From Spinacia oleracea (taxonomy: Eukaryota > Streptophyta > Magnoliopsida > Caryophyllales > Amaranthaceae), in NCBI RefSeq assembly GCF_020520425.1, contig NC_079487.1:79675141-79739140 (forward strand): a stretch of DNA of 64,000 nt, written 5' to 3'. The notes under the pieces were generated by a model. The model was not told the origin of the DNA, did no database searches, and saw nothing but the letters and a program-made list of their open reading frames with translations. The stretch's first letter is position 1, and each line of letters opens with the position of its first letter. Shown one piece after another: positions 1-10,228 of this stretch. A program made the translations under genes and the position numbers.

Positions 1-556
1 TGAATTTTAATAAATGTAAAACGTGGGAGAAGAATGCAACAAAGATATGAAATATGTGCATGAGAGGGATGCCACAAGTCCACATGGAAAATATAGATAT
101 AGATTACTAGGCCAAAAAATATACATACTATGAGCCAACAAAGATCACTAAAAACAAAGGATCCATAGCTAAAGATTCTTCTGTTAATAAAAGCCAATCC
201 ACCGTGAAACTGCCTTTAAAAACTTATATCTTCCTTTATTTTCAATAAATGTCTTTTAAGATTATGAACATATTACAAAATCGATATGTATTGTATTGGT
301 ACTCTAAAGTAAAAACTGAGAAGTAATTTTGCATTGGCATTCTGAATGAACAGTAATATACAAATGATTAAAAGCTAGTCAAGTGAACGGATATGTTACT
401 CAACAATCTGAAAATTGCTGAACACATCCATACAACAGGAGTGAACATTTCACACACTAACTTATCATTGCATACCCACGACATATAATGTTGGATGAGG
501 CATAAAAGTAAAGTCATCTGCATAATATGGCTACAAGGATGCGGCAAGATGCTTAC
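1..556. other. Stretch with no supported feature
   Basis: AT-rich sequence downstream, in the minus-strand sense, of the exon chain at 557-1560. It may hold further introns or exons of that gene. I could not find a segment with both a good acceptor and a good donor here, so no exon is called. The minus-strand reading at 368-619 is mostly exon 557-628 read through into intron. Confidence 0.4.
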
Positions 557-1560
557 CCTCAGCTGATCAAATCTCGAAAAGAGTACAGTAGAAGTCATGT
601 CACGAGATCCTTCAAGCATATTGAGAACCTAAAAGACATACCAGATAAAAACCATGATGGACTTTCGTTTCTTAGTTGAGGATTGGGGTAATAAGGACAT
701 AATATACAAACCACAGTTTATCCGTAACGTAACCCCTAAAATCGAAAGGAAACAAAAGGAAGAAAACTCAAGTGAATTGAAGATATAAGATATACTGACC
801 TCAGGGTAAAATTCTTTCCTCTTAGGTAGAGAATAAATAATTAGATTCTGGATGCCACAGATCTACCTAACAAAGGTTCAACAGTGAATTTAGTATGGGA
901 AAACTAAGGAAACTTTTGCATAAAAAACCTTTTTGGACACCATACAGAAAACAATGTATATGAGCCTCCTATTATCTTCTGTCCCTTTTCTTAGTGTTTT
1001 CTTGCGGCAATTTGAGCAGGTGGTAAAGATCGTTTTAAAAGTGTATCCTGGAAAATCCAGTATTGCGCAATCAATCCCAACAAAAACTACCTTGTAGCGA
1101 TTGTAAAAGTGAGCTCTCTCAGTGTAGAGCATGATCTTTCGCTCCCCCTTGATGAACCATTTTCTTGCACGAGATATATCACTTTGTTTTGTATACCTAA
1201 CCACCACTCAAAAATATTGTTAACAAAACTCTCAATGCATATCGGTATCATGTAATTGACATATGAAGACAGTTGTATGATATAGACAAATATATAGAAC
1301 TTACTCGCACAACAGGCAGAAAGATGCATTTTGCGACTTTAAGAAATTCCTGATGCGGACAAATTCAAAGTAGGAACTTATAAACAACATAATTCCACCC
1401 TTCAAAATATTTGTGAAAGAAGGATTTAAGACAAGCTAACCAGTCACTTGCGCAATCACATGTATAGAACAAAAAATTTATTTGATCAACATACAAAAAA
1501 AAAGCGTTATTAAGGACGGGATCATTATACCTGGATGGTATCTTTTATCTTTGGGAATAC
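557..1560 (-). CDS. Partial multi-exon gene, product not recognised
   Basis: Five minus-strand segments have GT-AG borders and keep one open frame when joined: 1531-1560 (30 nt), 1305-1349 (45 nt), 1091-1206 (116 nt), 800-818 (19 nt) and 557-628 (72 nt). Donors seen on the minus strand are GTATAA, GTAAGT, GTAGTT, GTCAGT and GTAAGC; acceptors include ttcttgcag and cttttag. Phases agree throughout: the first two joins are phase 0, the 116-nt exon leaves two bases, the 19-nt exon supplies one, and the last exon is phase 0. The last exon encodes a stretch containing LEGSRDMTSTVLFSRFDQLR. I do not recognise the family. The 5' part is not visible; upstream lie AT-rich DNA and transposons. The start of exon 1091-1206 is the least certain, because its other frame is also open, and the 19-nt exon is unusually small. 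Confidence is moderate that this is genic and low for exact borders. Confidence 0.45.
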
Positions 1561-1659
1561 CTGCAAGAAGAAGATGAACTCGCATTACACGCATATTGTA
1601 CCATACATATATCAAAAAGACTGAGAGCTGCCTAATTAAATTATTTAACAATTTATTCA

Positions 1660-2140
1660 ATAATTAATAAAGAGTAATCAATGATTAACCATGCATTAAC
1701 AATGATTAATTAATAACTCATAATTTTTAATTAATACTAATTAATAAATATTTAAGTTAATGATTCTTTGAACTAGAGTAAGTAATAGTTATTTTTTATT
1801 ATTCATTTATTTTATTACTAATTTTATTATTTATTAATTAAATTATGTAATAATTTATTAAAATAATTAATTTAAATACTAGCTAATTAATTTGGTTAAT
1901 TAATTAATTACTAAGAATATAATAAATGGATAATAAAACATCATAATGTCGATAAATTTCATTTTACATAGTCACAGCTAACCATCAATAAATGAGTTTA
2001 CCAAACATCTTTATAAGTCAAACAACCAACTGAAAAGCCAATGCCAACAGCCAGTCAAACCAGCTAAGTAAAACAACCGACAGGACAACCACCAACAGTC
2101 AATTGCCAAACACCCCCATAATCCTTACAAAATATACTTA
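1660..2140. other. AT-rich spacer, possible MITE remnant
   Basis: Positions 1630-1930 are built almost entirely of ttaattaa-type words. Positions 1975-2120 carry repeated caaac, ccagctaa and accaaac words, resembling the right end of the insertion at 48710-48869. I see no clean terminal repeat or target duplication, and no gene. Confidence 0.35.
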
Positions 2141-2153
2141 TACCTTAAAATTA

Positions 2154-2696
2154 GGAAATTTTGGTATTTACTACCTTTAAAATACACCACTTTTGTATTT
2201 ACTACCTTATGAAATTTTTATTTTAAATTACTACCTTAAACTTCCAGATTTTTTTATTTACTACCACTTTACAGTTTTTTCATTTTAAAATTAAGATATC
2301 TCTTTCGTTTCTTAATCGTTTAAAGTGATTCGAAGTTCATTATTTTCCTTTTTCTATAGGGATTTCATTGAGAATGTCATTTCAAAAAAATTCGTTTGAT
2401 AATTCATAAATATTTTAAAATTTTAAAAATAATATTTAATTTGTTTAAACTTTTACGAAATGTTAAAAGGTAAGATCCCTATGGAATCCTTACATATAAA
2501 TGAGAAGAATGGGCTTTGAATCACTTAAAATGATTAAGAAACGAAAGAGATATCTCAATTTTAAAATGGGAAAATTGTAAAATGGTAGTGAATACAAAAA
2601 AAATGGAACTTAAAGGTAGTAATTTAAAATAAAATTTTCATAAGGTAGTAAATACAAAATTGGTGTATTTTTAAGGTAGTAAATACCAAAAAATCC
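2154..2696. mobile_element. Mutator-type foldback MITE (MULE-1), 543 bp
   Basis: Long terminal inverted repeats start GGAAATTTTGGTATTTACTA on the left and end with the near-exact complement on the right (first bases GGATTTTTTGG when inverted). Each arm is over 90 bp and carries several 'ggtagtaaataccaaa'-like words. A perfect 9-bp duplication, ttaaaatta, flanks it at 2145-2153 and 2697-2705, which is the Mutator-superfamily signature. The interior has no coding capacity. Its central part (for example aagatatctctttcgtttct at 2288-2307) is shared with the 541-bp element at 59554-60094, so the two belong to one family. Confidence 0.85.
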
Positions 2697-2705
2697 TTAA
2701 AATTA

Positions 2706-3384
2706 GTACAAAATCAAAGCACAATGGTAGATTGGGAATTTTTTTCTGGCCTTGTCTCGCCAGAAAATCCTTGACTTTCACTTATTTACAATAATGAAAA
2801 CAATTATGGCCATTAACAGGTGTAGGGGGGTTTTTCGTACTTTTCTTTCTTGTATTTCCCCTACGAGGCTTTGTATGTTTTTGGATTTCGAAGGAGTCGC
2901 CACCAAACAATTTTTAGGGTCCCGTTTGGAAAGACCAAAATTGACTCTTTAGTGGATAAGGCATTGAATCTTAGAAACGGATGGGTGAGATCCGGGCAAG
3001 GGAACGAAGTGCTTATTCCGCGAGCTTTAAAAATTGTATTCAAGCACATGACAAGAAGCATTTTCGAATAACCCTAGTCATGACACTACGTGGGTTTGAA
3101 CTTTGAGTTTAGAACATAGAATTTCTACTTGTATCGTGACCACTTCGCTTTAAAGTTAATTTGAAGGAACCTAAGGCAGGTTTATCCAAGAACTATCTTT
3201 GTTAAGCGTGATGTAACTTTGCATTTTGTTGGATTTAGCATGTGAGGTGATGAAAGCAATAAACAAGTAAAGCAACATCACAATAAGTAAATGAATTATT
3301 GAAAGTGCGTACAAAACCACATCACCTTAAAAAAAAGGTGAGTAAAGAGTGCGGAGTTGAAATAACAAGAATAAAGGTGCAACA
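2706..3384. other. Repeat-like spacer before copia-1
   Basis: It contains the phrase ggagtcgccaccaaac at 2892-2907, a wording common in plant retroelement-derived repeats, and short open frames on both strands (2850-3071 plus, 2861-3061 minus) that show no domain. I treat it as degraded repeat DNA, perhaps the eroded 5' part of the copia-1 element. Confidence 0.3.
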
Positions 3385-5520
3385 TTGAAATGCGATATTG
3401 AAAGGTGCGATATTGAAATTAGTTGGAATGAATTATCATTGTCTCATTTTGATCCTCGTACTAAGCAATATGAATTAGAAGTTCAGAAGATAATTCATTT
3501 ACAAAGTTTAGCAAATCAGTTGCCAGAGGCTTTTAATGACCCAAAGAGAGTGACTAAGTCACATATACTAGTTGTAAATGCTCCAATTAAGATTGATGTC
3601 CCAGAAAAATGATGTTGCTAATGAATCTAAGGCACGCCAGAAGCGTGGAAGAATAATTGGTTCCAAAGATAAAAATCCTCGGAAAAAGAAAGGAGCAATG
3701 GTTGATGATGGTCAAATTGAGGATACAATCAATTTTAAAGGATCTCCATAAGAGACTTTAGACATGATAGAAGAAGAAATTCAGGTATCTAATAATGAAG
3801 AAAGTTCAACAAATTATATCATGTCTGGAATTACATGGAACCGAAATCAAATCGACGTCGATGATGTTTTTATATGCAATGTATAATTAGATGTTATGGA
3901 TGGCGATGAGGATCATGAACCAAAGTCTATTGAAGAATGTAGACAAAAAGGTGATTGGCCAAAGTGGAAGGAAGCACTTGAATCAGAATTAAAATCTCTT
4001 GCAAAAAGAGAAGTAGTTGGACCTGTAGTCCGTACACCTAAAGATGTAAAGCCAGTTGGACATAAATGGGTCTTTGTGCGAAAGAAAAATGAAAATGGTG
4101 ATATTTAAAGATATAAAGCAAGATTAGTTGCACAAGGATTCTCACAAAGACCTGGTATTGATTATGAGGAGACATATTCTCTTGTGGTGGATGCAATAAC
4201 TTTTAGATATATAATCAGTCTGACAATAAGAGAGGGACTTGACTTACTCTTAATGAATGTAGTCACAACTTATTTCTATGGCCCACTGGATAATGATATC
4301 TATATGAAACTCCCAGAAGGATTTAAGTTGCTAGAAGCAACAAAATCAAGTTCTCGAGAACATTTCTCTATCAAATTGAATAGATCTCTTTATGGATTGA
4401 AACAATTAACCAGGGTGTATGTGGTATAATCGCCTTAGTGAGTACTTGTTGAAGGAAGGCTATAAGAATGATCCTATTAGCCCATGTATTTTTATAAAGA
4501 GAATTGGACCAGGATTTGTTATTATTGTAGTGTACGTTGATGATCTAAACATTGTTGGAACTCCTGAAGAGATTTCCATAACAGTAGAATGTTTAAAGAA
4601 AGAATTTGAAATGAAAGATCTTGGAAAGAAAAAAAATTTCTTAGGGTTACAAATTAAGCACCTAAAGAATGGAATCCTTGTGAATCAAACAACATATACA
4701 GAAAAGGTGCTAAAAAGATTCTCTATGAATCAGGCACATCCATTGAGTAGCCCTATGGTTGTACGATCACTTGATGTGGATAAGGACCCTTTCCGTCCTC
4801 GGGAAAATTATGAAGAAATTCTTGGTCCAGACGTACCATACTTAAGTGCAATTGGGGCATTGATGTATCTTGCTAGTCATACAAGACCTGACATATCATT
4901 TTCTGTGAATTTGTTAGCAAGGTTTAGCTCATGCCCAACCCGGAGGCATTGGAATGGGATTAAACATGTACTTCGTTATCTACAAGGTACGAAAGATATG
5001 GGTTTGTTCTTTCCTAATTTATCAAAAGAAGGTTTATTTGGTTTTGCAGATGCAAGGTATTTATCTGATCCTCATAATGGCCGATCACAAACTGGATATA
5101 TATTCACATGTGGAGGTACTGTCATTTCTTGGCGTTCTATGAAGCAAACTATTGCAGCTACTTCCTCTAACCATTCTGAGATTTTAGCAATTCACGAGGC
5201 CAGTCATGAATGTGTATGGCTAAGGTCTGTGATTCAACATATAAGAGAAGATTAGTGGTTTATCTTCCGGGAAAGAGGCACCAACAATTTTATATGAGGA
5301 TAATGCAACATGTATTGCACAGCTCAAGGAAGGATACATCGAAGGTGATAGAACAAAGCACATTTCACCAAAATTCTTTTTCACTCATGAACTTCAGAAG
5401 AATGGCGATATAAATGTCTTGCAGATTCGTTCAAGTGAAAATTTGGCAGATTTGTTTACTAAGCGCTTCCTACTGCTACATTTAAAAAGATAGTTCACCT
5501 CATTGGATTGCGTCATCTCA
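3385..5520 (+). pseudogene. Copia-1: decayed Ty1/copia pol (RT and RNase H)
   Basis: Plus-strand remnant of a copia polyprotein. The linker upstream of RT is at 3385-3890. The start of the copia RT domain is at 3896-4108, with the WKEALESELKSL and GHKWVFVRKKNENG motifs. RT continues at 4184-5255, with the YVDDLNIVG active site near 4534-4560 and TRPDISFSVNLLARFS. RNase H continues to about 5250, with GRSQTGYIFTCGGTVISWRS and an ATSSNHSEILAIHEA region. In-frame stops at 4106-4108 and elsewhere, plus frame changes near 4184, 4420 and 5250, destroy the reading frame. Gag, protease and integrase are not visible upstream and no 5' LTR was found, so the element is 5' truncated as well as mutated. 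Its 3' LTR begins at 5690. Confidence 0.85.
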
Positions 5521-5679
5521 AAGATCTTCAGTGATTTTGTCATTAGGGGGAGTAAATGCGCGTTGCACTCTTTTTCCCTTAACCATGGTTTTTCCCATTG
5601 GATTTTCCTGGTAAGGTTTTTAATGAGGCAACATTTCATGCGCATTATAAGGCATTGTATTGTTTTGGATAATGGACAT

Positions 5680-5848
5680 CCAAGGGGAGTGTTATAAAAT
5701 ATATATTAGGGGGGATGCCCATTATACCCTTAACCCTATATAATACTATGTATGTGTATGTATTATGTTATAAAATATATATTAGGGTGGATGCGCATTA
5801 TACCCTTATCCCTATATAATACTATGTATGTACATTGTGTACATATTA
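5680..5848 (+). repeat. Copia-1 polypurine tract and start of its 3' LTR
   Basis: The purine run AAGGGGAG (5682-5689) is followed directly by TGTTATAAAATATATATTAG at 5690, the expected PPT-LTR junction. The same word recurs at 5766, giving a 76-bp near-perfect tandem duplication of the LTR start. The LTR is cut at 5848 by gypsy-A, whose TSD tatta ends here. Its continuation should resume after 42753, but I cannot identify the distal LTR end there. Confidence 0.6.
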
Positions 5849-5959
5849 TGATGCAGGATAGCAAATCCTACTAAGATAGAACAGAGGTAGAAGAAGTAAA
5901 ATAGACTTTGAAAGAGAAGAGAGATTAAGAATCTAGAAGAAAAGAGAGGGTTCAGAATA

Positions 5960-6008
<49 letters not shown>

Positions 6009-6183
6009 GTTTCTATTCATGAATGAATCATCCTCTCAGATATTACAAGTATTTATACAGTTCACAACAACAGAAAGAGAAAACAACATAATACAGAATA
6101 ACAGAATTCTGTTATTCTGATGCTAACAACTTTTGGCTCCAAAAGTCTGTTTTACAATTTGGTATTTATTCCTACCTTTATCA
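5849..6183 (-). repeat. Gypsy-A 3' LTR
   Basis: Near-identical to 42404-42748. The plus-strand reading starts TGATGCAGGATAGCAAATCC and ends CCTACCTTTATCA. It contains a (GA)n tract at 5963-6003, shorter than that of its partner. A 12-13-bp insertion in this copy, near 6110-6120, is another difference. The copies otherwise agree closely, so the element is not ancient despite its broken genes. Confidence 0.9.
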
Positions 6184-6201
6184 TGCTTTCCCCCTTAAAA
6201 G
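6184..6201 (-). other. Gypsy-A polypurine tract
   Basis: Read on the minus strand, the bases just before the 3' LTR are AAGGGGGAAAGCA, a purine-rich plus-strand primer site in the expected position. Confidence 0.7.
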
Positions 6202-6216
6202 ACTTATCCCAAGTCT

Positions 6217-7915
6217 TTAAGGAATAACAAAGGAAGGATAAGACTTTTCAAAGTCTTCAGCACTTTCCCAAGTAGCCTCACTGTCTGAGTACCCTTCCCA
6301 CTGCACCAAGTACTGCACTTGAGACTTATTCTGGAACTTAACTACTTTTCTCTCCAAAATAGCTGCTGGTTGTAAAACAACCGTAACATGTTGACCCTGA
6401 AACCAATCTGGTATATGTGCAGCAACTGGCAGAATGCCATGAAACTTTTTCAACTGGGATACATGAAAAACGTCATGTGTTTGAGCAGTGCTAGGGAGCT
6501 TCAACTTATAAGCAACCTTGCCAATTATAGCCAACACTTGAAAGGGACCATAATCTTTCTGAGCAAGTTTATTATTGCTGCGTCTTTGTACCCAAGCTTG
6601 TCTATAGGCTTGTAATTTTAGCCATACCCAATCACCAACAAGAAGAGATCTTTCTGACCTGTGTTGGTCAGCTTGTGTCTTCATTCTGTTTTGAGCTTTA
6701 AGCAACTGAATCTTAATCTCCTTGATCATAGCTTCCCTTCTTTGTAAACTTCTATCCACAGCAGCCATAGTAGATTCACCAGCCAAATAAGGAAGGTGTA
6801 ACGGAGGTGGTTGATTATACACCACTTCATAGGGTGTGAGCTGAGTTGAAGAGTGAAAATGAGTGTTGTACCACCACTCGGCTAAAGGGAGCCACAAACA
6901 CCCACCCTTAGGCTGATTACCGGACATGCATCTCAAGTAACACTCCAAACATCTATTCACTACTTCTGTTTGTCCATCTGTCTCAGGATGGTAAGAAGAA
7001 GATAATAAAAATTCTGTACCATGTAAAGAGAACAGTCCTTTCCAGAAGTTTCTAAGGAAGATTGTATCTCTGTCACTAACAATACTTCTTGGCCACCCAT
7101 GTAGCTTGAAAATTTTATCTAGATAAGCTTGAGAAACTTGGATTGCTGTAAAAGGATGAGCTAATGGAACAAAATGAGCGTATTTACTAATCTGTCCACC
7201 ACTACAAAAATAACTTCATTTCCCATAAACTTAGGTAAGCCTGTGATAAAGTCCATTGAAATTTCTACCCAGACCTCCTCTGGTACTGGAAGTGGCTGTA
7301 ACAAACCAGGATAAGCAGATGAATCATATTTAGCAGCTTGACAAGTTACACAATCTCTGACAAACTGTCTAACAGTCTTAGTCATCCCTTTCCAATAAAA
7401 CACACTCTTTACTCTCTTGAGGGTTAAATCTATCCCAGCATGTCCTCCCTCGGGTGAAGAGTGATTTCAATGTACTAATTGCAGCCTTAAAATCCATGTC
7501 ATTACCCACCACAATCTTGCCATGCCTTCTTAATAACCCAGCGTTGAAAGAGAAAGAAGGATGACTATGTTGTTGTTGAAGTTGCTGGACTACTTGTTGG
7601 AAAACTACATCATCTTGGTAACTATTCTTAATCTGTTCTTCTAAGTTAGAAGAAACAATAGAAATTTCCATACACAAAATATCAGATCCTTGCACCCTTG
7701 AAAGTGCATCTGCTACAACATTCTCTTGCCTACTCCTATATTGTATTTCATAATCAAAACCAATAAGTTTTGAAAGCCAGAACTGCTGAAAAGGTGTTGA
7801 AATCTTCTGTTGCAAAAGCCATTTCAAGCTTTTTTGATCAGTCTTGATGATAAAACGACTGCCCATCAAGTATTGTTCCCACTTTTGAACAACAAATACT
7901 ATAGGTCTATAGCTA
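6217..7915 (-). pseudogene. Gypsy-A pol 3' half: RNase H end, integrase, chromodomain
   Basis: Continues the RNase H cut by copia-B. 7404-7915 encodes the 'LMGSRFIIKTDQKSLKWLL' and '[10 protein letters not shown]' hallmarks of gypsy RNase H and the start of the integrase zinc region. 7161-7403 has VRDCVTCQAAK (HHCC end) and ISMDFITGLP (first catalytic Asp region). 6217-6960 holds the integrase C-terminal part with LTPYEVVYN and DVFHVSQLKKFHG, then a C-terminal chromodomain ('VQYLVQWEGYSDSEATWES'). Frames change near 7400-7440, and a stop region between 6960 and 7161 removes the middle of the catalytic core from any single frame. The chromodomain, a chromatin-reading module thought to guide integration, is intact. 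Confidence 0.85.
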
Positions 7916-7920
7916 AGAGC

Positions 7921-9297
7921 TGTTAGGTTATGATACATATGACAAAACATAAATCATGCGGAAAACCTTAATGCCAGGAAACATATTATTTACACATAAT
8001 CATTTAGCATAATTTAGGAGCATACACTTTGTAGCGTGCCCTCCCTAGCTGCGCCCGAACCGAACAAGAACAAGCCTTAGGACTCCAAATGTCGTCCCTC
8101 CGTAGATAGTCCACAGTACGTCCGGATCCGCCTCAAGTTAGACCAACTAGAATCGCCCTTAAGGTTACTAGGAATTTCGGCTATTGTGTTTGCAAGTGTA
8201 TGGCTGATTTTTCTTTCAAAAACTTACCCTTTGAATACTTCAATTGTATCTATAAATTATGACCCTAGGCACTTATTTATAGAGGTATGGAAAAGGAATT
8301 ATAATCCTATTAGGATAATAATTAGTTTAATTAGAATCCTGCTAGGACTCTATTAAATAATCATTATCTAATAGTTTTAGGATTTAATCATATTTCGAAT
8401 CCCGATTGCTTTAGGATTCCCGCACAAGCATTTCACGAGCACCGTACACCCGCGTAAGCCTTGCGGCCCACGCTAGGCGCACAGCGCTCGGCCCACTGCT
8501 GCTGTGCTCTCGCGCGCGCGCCCCAGGCCTTGGCTGGGCCTGGCCTTGCGCTGGGCCTGGTCGAGGCTTGGCGTGCGATGGTGCGTGTGGCTCGCTGGTC
8601 GATGGCCTGGCTTCGTGCTGGGCCTTCGTCTAGTGGGCCTCGTCCGATGCTAATTCGTACGATACGCTTCCGATTAAATTCCCGATTCCGGAATTCATTT
8701 CCGATACGAACAATATTAAATATTTCCGATTCCGGAATTAATTTCCGTTTCGAACAAATATTTAATATTTCCGTTTCCGAAATTATTTTCCGATTCCGAT
8801 ATATTTCCGATTCTGACAATATTTCCGTTTCCGGCAATATTTCCGATTCCGGCAATATTTCCATTTCCGATAATATTTTCCGATACGTACCATGTTTCCT
8901 TTTCCGGCAACATCTACGACTTGGATAATATTTATATTTCCGATACGATCCATATTTCCGTTTCCGGCAATATCATCGTTTTCGGAGTATTCACTTGCTT
9001 GTGACGATCTCAGCTCCCACTGAAACCAAGATCTGTCGATTTCGAATATCCATAGATAAAGTATTTAATGCCATTAAATACTTGATCCGTTTACGTACTA
9101 TTTGTGTGACCCTACGGGTTCAGTCAAGAGTACGTTGTGGATTAATATCATTAATTCCACTTGAACTGAAGCGGCCTCTAGCTAGGCATTTAGCTCACTT
9201 GATCTCACTGAATTATTAACTTGTTAATTAATACTGAACCGCATTTATTAGACTTAACATTGAATGCATACTTGGACCAAGGGCATTATTTCCTTCA
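7921..9297 (-). repeat. Copia-B 3' LTR
   Basis: Plus-strand reading begins TGTTAGGTTATGATACAT and ends TTATTTCCTTCA. Inside are a TATA box on the minus strand at about 8274-8281, a GC-rich block at 8455-8645, and a tandem array of 'atatttccgattccgg' words at about 8686-8985. It matches 35116-36494 and, inverted, the solo LTR at 16411-17793. Confidence 0.92.
8686..8985. repeat. TTCCG-word tandem array in copia-B 3' LTR
   Basis: About 300 bp of imperfect repeats built from ATATTTCCG followed by ATTCCGG, TTTCCGG or ATACG, with a spacing near 18-21 bp. The same array occurs at 35872-36181 and, inverted, at 16716-17043, so it is a fixed part of this LTR family. In element orientation it lies upstream of the TATA box, in U3, where enhancer-like repeats would act. 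Confidence 0.75.
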
Positions 9298-9316
9298 GTC
9301 TCCCACCTAAGGACAA
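9298..9316 (-). other. Copia-B polypurine tract
   Basis: On the minus strand the sequence before the 3' LTR reads CTTAGGTGGGAGAC and then the LTR (TGAAGG). The purine-rich run is in the right place for plus-strand priming. Confidence 0.6.
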
Positions 9317-10228
9317 GTGTGCATTTCCTAATTTCCTTTGTCGCTCGATGCTTGCTCTTGAACATAAGGTAAGAGTTGTCATCCTTATTATGTCCAGAGG
9401 TGTTTCTCGGTTTCAGAGTTCAACTGATCAAATAAACAGATAATCATAGCCTATGATTCATCCGAGCACGGCCATGCATTTCACAGTTTCTAGCTCTCCG
9501 AGTGGCCTTGTACAACTTTTAAGCATCTCATCCCGATTTATGGGAGGACAGTCCCAATCTTGCGATCTTGAGATTAGACTTCGTTTGATAGGTGATTACC
9601 TGAGCGTTGCCTTTATAGCCTCCTTTTACGGTGCGACGGTTGGTCAACGTCAAAGCAACCAGTTCTCAAACAAGTAATCTCAAATCACTCAGGTATTGAG
9701 GATTTAGTGTCTAATAATTTTAATGAAATTTACTTATGACAGATTTTCATCTCTTACAGTAAGGTTTCATAGGTCTGTCCGATACTAGTCTTCCCAAAGT
9801 AAGTATCTATTCAAATGATTTAGGACATTGCCATGTCCACATAGTTCAAGAAACAGAACTACTAGTTATCTTGCATTCTAGTCGTCTAACGTTTTCTATG
9901 CGTCCAATTTTATAGAAAACTCCGACCAGGGACCATTTTCAACCTTTGACATTCAAGTTCACTTGATAGACATTTCTTAGTCACAGGACTGGTCCTGACA
10001 GTCTATCTTGAATATATCGTCAAATTGAAGGGACTCATCATTTAATAAACCACAAATTAAATGGAAAAATGAATTCTATTCATTTATTGTGAATGATTAA
10101 CCAATAATGTTTTACAAAGATTTAAACTCTAAAACTTTAAAACATTAAATAAGGACATCAAAGCCATTCTCCAATATGCTTGATTCCCATGGCTACAGTG
10201 TGCGAGTTGTGCTTCGCCTGCGGCAGAG
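9317..10228. other. Copia-B 3' untranslated region
   Basis: About 0.9 kb between the last recognisable RNase H codons and the polypurine tract. Small open frames here (for example 9453-9677 plus) lie antisense to the element and show no domain. I see nothing else in it. Confidence 0.5.

Noticed and set aside
2850..3071. Possible small gene at the left edge
   Set aside because: Overlapping open frames on both strands, no domain, and repeat-like wording (ggagtcgccaccaa).
8461..8928. ORFs of 140-155 codons in the copia-B LTRs
   Set aside because: They recur at 16784-17240 and 35627-35998 as parts of the LTR GC block and TTCCG array; the serine/arginine/phenylalanine repeats come from the tandem words.
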